A stretch of DNA of 64,000 nucleotides, taken from the NCBI GenBank assembly GCA_965227445.1, contig OZ245751.1, positions 62,001 to 126,000 on the forward strand, written 5' to 3'. Both the position numbers and the translations under genes were made by a program. Under the pieces are notes generated by a model. It was not told the origin of the DNA. It searched no databases and worked only from the letters and a program-made list of their open reading frames with translations. How positions within the stretch are numbered: position 1 is the first letter of the stretch; each line of letters begins with the position of its first letter. Shown piece after piece: positions 33,044-41,141 of the stretch. Source of the DNA: DT-110 sp030148525 (GTDB lineage: Bacteria; Bacteroidota; Bacteroidia; Chitinophagales; Saprospiraceae).

Positions 33044-36013
33044 ATGTTTCTCAACTGCCACACCTACTTCAGCCTTCGGTACGGGACCATGTCCCCGGAG
33101 CAGCTCGTTACCCGGGCGGCCAAGTGGGGGGTGGATACGCTGGCACTTACCGATATCAATAGTACCAGTTGTGCTTTCGAGTTTGTGACGCGCTGCCGCG
33201 AAGCGGGGATCAAACCCATTCTGGGGATTGATTTTCGGGATGAGGAGCACCGTTGCCTGTACATTGGTCTGGCGCGTAACGAGGAGGGATTCCGGGAACT
33301 CAATGCTTTCCTGACGCAGTATTCCCTGGAGGGTAAAAAGCTGCCTGCCCGTCCGCCAAAGTTGCCGAACTGCTGGATCATCTACCCGCGGCTGGATCAG
33401 CCGGGTATCGGTATCGAGGACTACCGCGATAATGAACTGCTGGGAATCCGGGCCGTGCACGTATCTAACCTCTTTCGGCACCAGTTGCTGCGGCATCAGC
33501 ACAAATTGGTGATCCTGCACCCCGTCACCTGCTTCGATCAGCGGGAGTATCGGTTACATACATACCTGCGGGCCATCGACCGCAATACGATACTGAGTAA
33601 GCTGCGCCCCGCCGATCTGGCTAAAAAGGGCGATCGCCTGGTGCCGCCAACGACAGTGCGTACTTACTTCGAAGCCTATCCCGATATTATCGGCAATACG
33701 CAGCGTGTACTGGATAGCTGTTCCATTGAGTTGCGCAGCGGCCTCGCTAACAATCGCCAGACCTTCACCGGCAGTAAGGAGGGGGATTTTGTGCTTTTGC
33801 AAAAGCTGTCGCAAAAAGGATGTACCGAGCGCTACGGACCGCATCACCGCAAGGCACGTGAGCGCCTGGAGAAAGAACTGCGGGTGATCCGCAATCAGGA
33901 CTTCTGTGCATACTTTCTCATCACCTGGGACATCGTGCGCTACGCCGAATCTATGGGCTATCACCACGTGGGGCGAGGGAGTGGTGCGAACTCCATGGTG
34001 GCCTACTGCATCCGTCTTACCGATGTGGACCCGCTGGAGCTGGATCTGTACTTCGAGCGCTTTATCAATCCCTACCGGGCATCGCCGCCCGATTTCGATA
34101 TCGACTTTTCCTGGGATGAGCGCGACGATGTGACCGACTACATATTCAAGCGCTACGGACGTGAGCACACGGCCTTGCTGGCAACGTATAGTACGTTCAA
34201 AAGCCGGGCTGTGATCCGGGAACTCGGCAAGGTAGTGGGCCTCCCCAAGGCCGAGATCGATCAAATCGTGGCCGACCCCGGCTCGGTCGACCGGCACCAC
34301 GAGCTGGCCCGGGAGATTTTTCACTACGGTCAGATGCTGGAGGGATTCCCTAACCACCTGTCGATCCACGCCGGCGGGGTACTGATCAGTGAGCGCCCTA
34401 TCCACTACCACACGGCCCTGCAGATGATGCCCAAGGGGTTTCCCATCACCCATTTCGATATGTACCACGCCGAGGATATGGGATTTCATAAATACGACAT
34501 CCTGAGCCAGCGGGGACTGGGCCACATCAAGGAAGCAGTGCAACTCGTCAGGCGTAACCAGGGACGCTCGGTCGATGTGCACGATGTGGAAGCGATCAAG
34601 CGCGACGAGCGCGTGCGTACCCAATTGCGTTCGGGAAAGGCTATTGGGTGCTTCTATATCGAGTCGCCGGCCATGCGGGGATTACTCAGCAAATTGCAGT
34701 GCGATAATTACGTACACCTGGTGGCGGCCAGCTCCATTATTCGGCCGGGCGTAGCCAAGTCGGGTATGATGCGGGAATACATTAAGCGATTTCACGACCC
34801 CCAGAGCTTTGAATACATTCACGATGTCTTCCGGGAACATTTGGGGGAGACCTTCGGCGTGATGGTCTATCAGGAAGATGTGATGAAGATTGTACACCAC
34901 TTCGCCGGACTCGATCTGGACGAAAGCGATGTGCTGCGACGCATCATGAGCGGCAAAAAACACCGCAAGGATACCTTTGAGCATCTGCGCCGCAAGTACT
35001 ACGAAAACTGCCGGGCCCGGGGCTATCCCGAGGAACTGGCCAAAGAGGTATGGCGACAGGTGGAGAGCTTCTCGGGCTATTCTTTTTGCAAGGCGCACTC
35101 GGCCAGCTTCGCAGTGGAGAGCTTCCAGAGTCTTTACCTGAAGGCCTATTTTCCCCTGGAATTCATGACGGCTGTGATCAATAATGATGGCGGCTTTTAT
35201 AAAAAGGAGTTTTACGTGCACGAGGCACGCATGCAGGGCGCTGATATTCATCCACCTTGTGTGAACCATAGTCTCCAATTGGCTACCATCAAGGGGAACG
35301 ACCTGTATCTGGGCTTTACCAGTTTGCATCAGTTACAGACCCAGGTTGCCCATCGTATCGTGGATAATCGCGCCCGGGGGGGACCGTACCGAAATCTGGA
35401 AGATTTCATCCGGCGCGTTGATCTGCGCTCCGAGCAACTGGACATATTGATCCGCATCGGTGCCTTTCGCTTTACGGGTAAGAATAAATACGAGCTGATG
35501 TGGGAGAAAAATGCCCTCTTCCGACCCCAGGATCGGCACGAACGCAGCCTTTCCCTCTTCGAAAGTCGCGACTCCCCCGAGGACCTCAACCTGCCCATCC
35601 TGGAGGAAGGCCCTCTCGACCAGGCCTTCGACGAGATTGAATTACTCGGCTTTCCGCTGTGCTCACCGTTTGATCTGTTGAGCGACCCTTCGGGCGTGAT
35701 CGAACACGATTGCATCCCGGCCAGCCGCCTCTCGGCCGTCAAGGGGCGACGCGTACGCCTGATCGGCTATTATGTCTGCCAGAAGAGCGTGCGTACGGTG
35801 AGAGGGCAGCACATGGCTTTCGGTACCTGGCTCGACCGGACCGGCGACTTTTTTGATACCGTCCATTTTCCCGATATCCTCAAGCGCCACCCCTTCCGTG
35901 GTCCTGGTCTCTACAAAATCGACGGCCGGGTAACGGAGGAGTTCGGGTTCTTCAGTCTGGAAGCGATCACGATGGAGAAGTTGCCGTTCGTGACGGATAG
36001 CAGAATGAATTGA
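33044..36013 (+). CDS. DNA polymerase III alpha-type polymerase (DnaE, short damage-cassette form)
   Basis: A 989-residue C-family polymerase, shorter than replicative DnaE. The order is PHP domain (1-200), palm with GRGSGANSMVAY and PDFDIDF (Asp350 and Asp352 match the catalytic pair), fingers, tandem HhH (VESFSGYSFCKAHSASFAVESF to YRNLEDFIRRV) and an OB-like C-terminal region. The first PHP motif reads NCHTYFS, lacking the first His of the usual HxH, so exonuclease-type metal binding is probably impaired. Linkage to dinB suggests mutagenic bypass synthesis. ImuA/ImuB are not adjacent. A TCGGAGG heptamer array follows the stop. Confidence 0.9.
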   Translation: MFLNCHTYFSLRYGTMSPEQLVTRAAKWGVDTLALTDINSTSCAFEFVTRCREAGIKPILGIDFRDEEHRCLYIGLARNEEGFRELNAFLTQYSLEGKKLPARPPKLPNCWIIYPRLDQPGIGIEDYRDNELLGIRAVHVSNLFRHQLLRHQHKLVILHPVTCFDQREYRLHTYLRAIDRNTILSKLRPADLAKKGDRLVPPTTVRTYFEAYPDIIGNTQRVLDSCSIELRSGLANNRQTFTGSKEGDFVLLQKLSQKGCTERYGPHHRKARERLEKELRVIRNQDFCAYFLITWDIVRYAESMGYHHVGRGSGANSMVAYCIRLTDVDPLELDLYFERFINPYRASPPDFDIDFSWDERDDVTDYIFKRYGREHTALLATYSTFKSRAVIRELGKVVGLPKAEIDQIVADPGSVDRHHELAREIFHYGQMLEGFPNHLSIHAGGVLISERPIHYHTALQMMPKGFPITHFDMYHAEDMGFHKYDILSQRGLGHIKEAVQLVRRNQGRSVDVHDVEAIKRDERVRTQLRSGKAIGCFYIESPAMRGLLSKLQCDNYVHLVAASSIIRPGVAKSGMMREYIKRFHDPQSFEYIHDVFREHLGETFGVMVYQEDVMKIVHHFAGLDLDESDVLRRIMSGKKHRKDTFEHLRRKYYENCRARGYPEELAKEVWRQVESFSGYSFCKAHSASFAVESFQSLYLKAYFPLEFMTAVINNDGGFYKKEFYVHEARMQGADIHPPCVNHSLQLATIKGNDLYLGFTSLHQLQTQVAHRIVDNRARGGPYRNLEDFIRRVDLRSEQLDILIRIGAFRFTGKNKYELMWEKNALFRPQDRHERSLSLFESRDSPEDLNLPILEEGPLDQAFDEIELLGFPLCSPFDLLSDPSGVIEHDCIPASRLSAVKGRRVRLIGYYVCQKSVRTVRGQHMAFGTWLDRTGDFFDTVHFPDILKRHPFRGPGLYKIDGRVTEEFGFFSLEAITMEKLPFVTDSRMN

Positions 36014-36048
36014 AATCGGAGGTCGGAAGTTAAAATCGGAAGTGGGCA
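36014..36048 (+). repeat. Short heptamer array after dnaE stop
   Basis: AATCGGA / GGTCGGA / AGTTAAA / ATCGGAA units start at the dnaE stop codon in sense orientation. Confidence 0.6.
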
Positions 36049-36079
36049 TGCCTTCGCCTAGCTTCGACAGCCAGGGAAA

Positions 36080-36263
36080 ACGGCCGGTTATTCTTGTTTG
36101 CCAAGACGTGATGTTGCTTAATCACGTCCTCATACGGGAAACAAGAATGACCGGCGGATATCACCTCTCCGCAGGACTAATTCCCGCTGCTGATTCCTGT
36201 TTGTACCAATCACGGTCCTGTCTAAAATGACGAACTGCAAACAGGAATCAGCAGCAGTACCTC
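36080..36263. mobile_element. Two-hairpin repeated element, copy A
   Basis: Hairpin 1 has basal arms CCGGTTATTCTTGTTT (36084-36099) and AAACAAGAATGACCGG (36139-36154), with an apical stem GACGTGAT/ATCACGTC. Hairpin 2 is a perfect 18-bp stem (36186-36203 with 36238-36255) and a 34-nt loop. A near-identical direct copy lies at 36984-37166. There is no ORF. It runs directly into a heptamer array. Confidence 0.8.
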
Positions 36264-36299
36264 ACACCTCACACCTCACACCTCACACCTCAAACCTGT
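36264..36299 (-). repeat. Heptamer array overlapping the 3' end of the VOC gene
   Basis: ACCTCAC repeated, then ACCTCAAACCTGT. On the minus strand ACAGGT lies inside the last codons of the VOC protein, and the array supplies the stop codon. Confidence 0.75.
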
Positions 36300-36948
36300 C
36301 TTCCGGTTCGTAGGAAAGCGAATGCGACACTCCATCCACTTCCAACGTGCAGCTGAAGGGGACGGGCTGAGCGGGAATGCCGGCGGGAAACCAATCTTTC
36401 GTAGCCTGGTCGACCACGATGAAGAGGCCTTCGTGATTACCGATGGCGCAGAACTTTTCGAAGGAGCCATCGAAGCGTTCCAGGCCGAAGCGCTGGTGAA
36501 GTTTTTCGTAGAAGGGGCGAATGGAATTTACGGCGACGCCCATTTCACTGGCACCGGCTATGGACTTATGGGAAAAAGGACGAATAGCGGGCAGACCGAG
36601 TGGCCGACGGGCAATAAACTCAACGATATTGCCCGCCGGATCGCGGAAGTACATGGCATAGGCTTCCCAATTGCTGAAGTCGATTACATCTTTTCCCTGA
36701 AAAGGAACGACCTCGGTCCGTTGTTTCAGCCAGGTCAGAGCATCCATCTCCTGACCGGCCGGAATATTAAACGCAAAGTGGTAGGGGGCTACATCCGCTT
36801 TTTCGCGAAAGCGTAATCTGGTATAACCGACTTGATAAGCCAGAGGTGCCTCCGAATCCGTTATTTCCTGCCACTCCAGTTGCCGGGAATAAAAGGACCG
36901 TTGAGCATCCAAATCGGGACAGTATAGGTCTAATGTCAGAAAACGCAT
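36283..36948 (-). CDS. VOC superfamily (glyoxalase/dioxygenase-like) protein, two domains
   Basis: A 221-residue cytoplasmic protein with two VOC repeats: MRFLTLDLYCPDLDAQRSFYSRQL and AMYFRDPAGNIVEFIARR in the first, and a degenerate second repeat from about 130. Catalytic metal ligands typical of glyoxalase I are only partly present (Glu in NIVEF). The substrate is unknown. The last five codons (DRFEV) and the stop come from a heptamer array, so the original C-terminus may have been altered. The gene is framed by the two copies of the two-hairpin element. Confidence 0.82.
   Translation of the reverse strand: MRFLTLDLYCPDLDAQRSFYSRQLEWQEITDSEAPLAYQVGYTRLRFREKADVAPYHFAFNIPAGQEMDALTWLKQRTEVVPFQGKDVIDFSNWEAYAMYFRDPAGNIVEFIARRPLGLPAIRPFSHKSIAGASEMGVAVNSIRPFYEKLHQRFGLERFDGSFEKFCAIGNHEGLFIVVDQATKDWFPAGIPAQPVPFSCTLEVDGVSHSLSYEPEDRFEV
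36799..36813 (+). repeat. T-run/GNRA motif variant, antisense in VOC gene
   Basis: TTTTTCGCGAAAGCG on the plus strand: stem CGC/GCG with GAAA loop. The host gene is on the minus strand. Confidence 0.55.
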
Positions 36949-36983
36949 GAAAAAACTTGGTTATCTATCTTAAATACTCACTA

Positions 36984-37166
36984 ACGGCCGGTCATTATTG
37001 TTTGCCAGACCGTTATACGGAATTTATCAATTTCTTCCGGGAAACGAGAACGACCGGTGGATATCGCCTTTCCGCAGGACTAATTCCCGCTGCTGATTCC
37101 TGTTTGTACCAATCACGGTCCTGTCTAAAATGACGAACTGCAAACAGGAATAAGCAGCAGTACCTC
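36984..37166. mobile_element. Two-hairpin repeated element, copy B
   Basis: Direct copy of 36080-36263. Hairpin 2 and its loop are nearly identical (one mismatch in the stem). In hairpin 1 the basal stem is kept with wobble and compensating changes, while the apical sequence differs but still folds (CCGT TAT ACGG). It again runs into a heptamer array. Confidence 0.8.
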
Positions 37167-37271
37167 AAACCTTCTCTGCCCGCTGAAGCCCGTACGGGCG
37201 AAAGCGGGAAACCTCAAACCTCACCTCAAACCCCAAACCTCATACCTCAGACCTCATACCTCAGACCTGTA
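37167..37271 (-). repeat. Heptamer array with perfect GAA/GAA dyad, downstream of DUF885 gene
   Basis: On the minus strand it begins ACAGGT 5 nt after the DUF885 stop codon, followed by CTGAGGT and ATGAGGT units. At 37179-37208 a perfect 30-nt dyad reads CCCGCT, GAA, GCCCGTACGGGC, GAA, AGCGGG. Confidence 0.8.
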
Positions 37272-37275
37272 CAAG

Positions 37276-39003
37276 CTATCTATCCGAAGAAGTGCTCGCG
37301 GCGATCATTTGTTCGATTTGGTCTTCCAGGATGAATAATGGTACGGAGCCATTTTTTAGGATATGCTGATGGAAGGCTCTCAGGTCAAAGTCGTCCCCCA
37401 TGGCCGCTTCGGCTTGTTTGCGCAGGCGGCGGATGGTCAGCTCGCCGATCTTGTAGGAAACGGCCTGGCCGGGCCAGCCGATATAGCGATCGATCTCGGT
37501 ATTGCACTCGTGGATTGACAGGGCCGTGTTGGAAGACAGGAAATCGAGTGCTTTCTGTCGACTCCAGCCTTTGTAGTGCATGCCTACATCGACCACCAGG
37601 CGGCAAGCACGCCACATTTCGTAGGTGAGTCGGCCAAATTGCTCGTAAGGTGTTTCGTAGATGCCCATTTCTTCGCCCAGGTATTCGCAGTAGAGGGCCC
37701 ATCCCTCCCCGAAGGCACTGATGTAGTAGGAGCGGCGAAAATCAGGACCACTTTCCTGTTCTTCGGCCAGGGCCATTTGAAGGTGGTGCCCGGGTACGGC
37801 CTCGTGCAGGGTGAGCGACGGAAGCACATAGAGCGGGCGGCTATCGAGTTTATAGGTGTTAACCCAGTACTGGCCGGCGCGATGGTAGCGGGCCGAGCCA
37901 GGTGAGTAACGTCCGCCGGTATAATTGGGGGCGATGGCTGCGGGTACTGGCTCCACTCCGTAGGGGAGTCGTGGTAGTTTTTCGAAATAAGCCGGCAGTT
38001 TTCCATCGATCTTTTTGGCGAAATAGGATGCTTCTTTAAGCAGATCACGGGGTGTTTCACAGTAGAACTGCGGATCCGTCCGCAGGAAGGTGAGAAAATC
38101 ATCAAAAGAGCCTTCGAACCCGAGGTCTTCAATGATTTGTTCCATCTCGGCACGAATGCGGGCCACTTCCTCCTGCCCTTTTTGAAAGACTTCTTCGGGT
38201 GTCATATCAAGGGTGGTAAAGTGGCGGATGCGTTGCTCATAATAGGCTTCGCCGTTGGGTATTTCGGAGATACCCACCGTCTCGCGGGCTGCCGGCAGAT
38301 AGGTTTCCTGCATAAAGGAGTGCAAGTTGGCGTAAGCCGGTAAGACCTGGTTTCTGAGTATGTCCAGGCCTTCATCCCGCAGCGATTTCCACTCGGCCGG
38401 TTGGATGCCGTCGGGCCGCTGTGCGTAAGGAGCGAATAAGGGGTTCTCAGTCTCATCTTGGGAGCGATAGGGGGCCGTGAGTACCTCGTAGTTTTTAGCG
38501 GTGACTTTGGGCGAAACAATACCTTTTTCTATACCCAGACGCATGAGGTCCATATTGGCTTCCAGGTAGTCGGGAAAAGCAGCTAATCGTTCGTGATAGC
38601 GTTGGTAGTCATCGGCCGAGCGATACCTGCGACCAGGGCGCAGCCGGTTGTAAAAGCCGCCTTCGGCATTGAATGGGATTAGGTACGACTGGTAATCGAC
38701 CCGTGCGATCTCATCTTCCAAGATGAACGCAAAGATATCGGCATTGATCCGATCCTGTTCCGAAAGTTGGGATCGGTCGATGGTGCTGAGCTTTTGTTGT
38801 AGTTCACGACGGGCGGCGGCTTCCTGTTCGAATTTCGCAACGGTCAGTTCAGGATAGGGCGCATCGGTACGTTCGGATTCTTCGAGTTTATTTTTGTCAT
38901 CGAATAATGAATAGAGTGCTTCGGTAGCACTATTTTGTTGTGCATGGATCGTGCCGGCAATCGCAAATACCAGCAAAATAAGCCATTGGATACGGGTATT
39001 CAT
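37276..39003 (-). CDS. DUF885 family secreted protein (zinc peptidase-like)
   Basis: A 575-residue protein with a signal peptide ending TIHAQ. HEAVPGHH at residues 400-407 and EGWALYCEYLGEEMG about 35 residues later are the DUF885 signature, resembling gluzincin metal sites (HExxH-like plus Glu). It is likely a periplasmic or outer-membrane-associated metallopeptidase or carboxypeptidase; no substrate is established. Upstream lies a 64-bp nearly perfect palindrome, downstream a heptamer array. Confidence 0.88.
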   Translation of the reverse strand: MNTRIQWLILLVFAIAGTIHAQQNSATEALYSLFDDKNKLEESERTDAPYPELTVAKFEQEAAARRELQQKLSTIDRSQLSEQDRINADIFAFILEDEIARVDYQSYLIPFNAEGGFYNRLRPGRRYRSADDYQRYHERLAAFPDYLEANMDLMRLGIEKGIVSPKVTAKNYEVLTAPYRSQDETENPLFAPYAQRPDGIQPAEWKSLRDEGLDILRNQVLPAYANLHSFMQETYLPAARETVGISEIPNGEAYYEQRIRHFTTLDMTPEEVFQKGQEEVARIRAEMEQIIEDLGFEGSFDDFLTFLRTDPQFYCETPRDLLKEASYFAKKIDGKLPAYFEKLPRLPYGVEPVPAAIAPNYTGGRYSPGSARYHRAGQYWVNTYKLDSRPLYVLPSLTLHEAVPGHHLQMALAEEQESGPDFRRSYYISAFGEGWALYCEYLGEEMGIYETPYEQFGRLTYEMWRACRLVVDVGMHYKGWSRQKALDFLSSNTALSIHECNTEIDRYIGWPGQAVSYKIGELTIRRLRKQAEAAMGDDFDLRAFHQHILKNGSVPLFILEDQIEQMIAASTSSDR

Positions 39004-39029
39004 AGTTTTTTGTTTTGTTTATTACGTGG

Positions 39030-39093
39030 ATTGTAGTGGTATTTTACTGACCTCATCACTTAAGTGAGGAGGTCAGTAAAATACCACTACAAT
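39030..39093. repeat. 64-bp nearly perfect palindrome
   Basis: Arms 39030-39053 and 39070-39093 are perfectly complementary (24 bp, starting ATTGTAGTGGTATTTTACTG). The centre contains TCACTTAAGTGA, also a perfect palindrome. In total 31 of 32 symmetric pairs match. It lies 27 bp upstream of the DUF885 ATG and 9 bp past the methyltransferase stop. There is no T-run after the stem. Confidence 0.9.
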
Positions 39094-39101
39094 ATACTCA
39101 C

Positions 39102-39887
39102 TCATTTACGCACGACCAATCCGAACACCATCGGCAGCTTCCCGGCCAATCCTTCAATCTGCCAACCGTCCGGACAGGAAACGGTGCGTTGAAAGCAATT
39201 CCAGGGGGAATAGTCGTATTCATGGAAGGTCTCTACCTGCAGACCGGCTTCCAGCAGGGCCTGGAAAACGTCGGCCAGTGCGTGATTCCAGGAGTAAGAG
39301 GTGATATCCTGTTCGGTGGCGTTTTCGGTGTATGTGGTGTCGGTGGTTTCTACGATGGGCTCGCGGTTGAAATAGGAATAGGCGATCTCCCGTAAATCGT
39401 CGTCGAACATCCAGACGGCAGGGTGGAACTCCACCAGGATGAACCGCCCTCCCGCCCTGATACGCCGGGCAATCTGCTGTCCCCATGGGCGCAGGTCAGG
39501 TAACCAGCCGATGCAGCCATAAGAACAGAACACCAGATCGTAGGTTTCCTCCAGGTGCTGGTCCATCTCCAACACATTTCCCTGCACGAAACTTGCGTCA
39601 ATCCCGAGATCAGCAGCGAGTTTGCGGGCTTCCCGGATGGCCCGGTCCGAAAGGTCATAGCCGGTTACCTGCGCCCCCATGCGGGCCAGCGACAGGGTAT
39701 CCTGCCCGAAATGACACTGGGGGTGCAGGATCGACAATCCGGCAACATCGCCCAATAATTCCAATTCGATCTGCTTCAGGCTGGAGCCTCCTTTCCGGAA
39801 GTTTTTCAGGTCGTAAAAGTCGGAGGTCAGGTGGGTTTCCGTGCGTTGATTCCACATCTGTTGGTTGGCATCGAAGTAGGCTTTCAT
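39102..39887 (-). CDS. Class I SAM-dependent methyltransferase
   Basis: A 261-residue protein. Motif I is degenerate but present (LSILHPQCHFGQDTLSLARMGAQVTGYDLSD), with the acidic end of strand 2 in YDLSD. VQGNVLEM and LVFCSYGCIGWLPDL are motifs II and III. The fold is Methyltransf_25-like. The substrate is not known. It is followed at 39030 by the long palindrome, which may end its transcript, and is preceded on the same strand by a Cys/Met-metabolism enzyme 55 bp upstream. Confidence 0.85.
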   Translation of the reverse strand: MKAYFDANQQMWNQRTETHLTSDFYDLKNFRKGGSSLKQIELELLGDVAGLSILHPQCHFGQDTLSLARMGAQVTGYDLSDRAIREARKLAADLGIDASFVQGNVLEMDQHLEETYDLVFCSYGCIGWLPDLRPWGQQIARRIRAGGRFILVEFHPAVWMFDDDLREIAYSYFNREPIVETTDTTYTENATEQDITSYSWNHALADVFQALLEAGLQVETFHEYDYSPWNCFQRTVSCPDGWQIEGLAGKLPMVFGLVVRK

Positions 39888-39942
39888 ACGGAATTGAGTT
39901 TGGTCAATATGCTCAAAAGCACATGGGTGACTAAAGAGTTCC

Positions 39943-41139
39943 CTACTGTACTTTTTTTAGCGCGTTATCCAGATCAAGTTGCAGGTCTTGCACATCCTCG
40001 AGACCTACCGACAGGCGAACCAGCCCCGCGGGAATGCCCGATTTCCGGAAAGCTTCTTGGCCCATTTCCCGCAAATAAGAAATCAGCGGAGCATAGACCA
40101 GACTTTCGTGCCCGCCCCAGCTAACTCCGAGTTTGAACAGGTCGAGGGCATCGACAAAGGCCCGCACTTTGGTGGGATCGTCCGTTGACAGCTCAATGCT
40201 AAGGAGCCCCGAGTGGCCCCGCATCTGGCGGTCGGCCAGTTCGCGTTGAGGAAAAGAAGGCAAGCCCGTGTAGTAGACCTTGCGTACGCCGGGATGTTGG
40301 TCGAGGAAAAGCGCTAATGCCATGGCCTGTTCCTGATGCAAGCGCAGGCGGGCGGGCAGGGTGCGCAGACTACGCAGGAGCAGCCAGGCTTCGAAGGGGG
40401 CCATTTTGGAGCCCAGCCAGGCCTGTTCGGTGAGGGATATGGTGTCGAGGTCGGTCTTCTTACCGAGCAGCAGTCCGGCAACCAGGTCACTGTGTCCGCC
40501 CAGGTATTTCGAGGCGGAGTGGACTTCCAGGTCGATGCCCAGAGCGAGCGGACTTTGGTGGAGGGGAGTGGCCAGTGTATTATCGATGACTGTACGGATT
40601 CCGTGCGTACGGGCCAGTCGGGCTACCGCCGCCAGATCCTGTAGCTCGTAGGTAAGTGAGGCCGGACTTTCCAGGTAGATCAATTTAGTATTGGACTGGA
40701 TAACGGCTTCGAATTGGTCGATAGCCGTTCCCTCAATGAAGGTGGTCGTGATACCGCATTTGGGTCCCAGGTACTGGCGCATAAAATTCTGGGCCGGACC
40801 GTAGATGTTGCGGATGGTCACTATGTGGTCGCCCTGATTCACGCATGAAAGAATAGCCGAACTGATGGCGCCCATGCCCGAAGCGAACAGGCGAGCGCGC
40901 TCAGCACCCGCAATACCCGCTAGTTTCTCTTCGACCATAGTTACCGTCGGGTTATTGCCGCGGGTATAAATGGCGGCGTCTGCCGGTTGGGAAAAGGCCT
41001 GATCGATGGCTTCCCAATCTGGAAAGGTGAACAGGGAGTTTTGATAGATCGGTGGTACCACGGCACCCCGGTTTTCCCGGTACGCTTCATCATCGTGGCA
41101 GAGCAGGGTAGCGGATCGTTTAGACGTAGGTTCGGACAT
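39943..41139 (-). CDS. Cys/Met metabolism PLP-dependent enzyme (trans-sulfuration family)
   Basis: A 398-residue enzyme of PF01053 (cystathionine gamma-synthase, beta- or gamma-lyase, O-acetylhomoserine sulfhydrylase). Lys211 in HSASKYLGGHSDLVAG binds PLP. YTRGNNPT is the usual YSRxxNPT segment; FASGMGAISSAI binds phosphate; the SLG-type C-terminal motif reads RLSVGLED. Which reaction it performs cannot be read from the sequence. The start is 2 bp after the stop of the NhaC gene, so the two form an operon. Confidence 0.88.
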   Translation of the reverse strand: MSEPTSKRSATLLCHDDEAYRENRGAVVPPIYQNSLFTFPDWEAIDQAFSQPADAAIYTRGNNPTVTMVEEKLAGIAGAERARLFASGMGAISSAILSCVNQGDHIVTIRNIYGPAQNFMRQYLGPKCGITTTFIEGTAIDQFEAVIQSNTKLIYLESPASLTYELQDLAAVARLARTHGIRTVIDNTLATPLHQSPLALGIDLEVHSASKYLGGHSDLVAGLLLGKKTDLDTISLTEQAWLGSKMAPFEAWLLLRSLRTLPARLRLHQEQAMALALFLDQHPGVRKVYYTGLPSFPQRELADRQMRGHSGLLSIELSTDDPTKVRAFVDALDLFKLGVSWGGHESLVYAPLISYLREMGQEAFRKSGIPAGLVRLSVGLEDVQDLQLDLDNALKKVQ

Positions 41140-41141
41140 AA

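Noticed and set aside
33554..34624. Minus-strand ORF of 356 codons inside dnaE
   Set aside because: Antisense shadow of a conserved polymerase domain; it has no recognisable domain.
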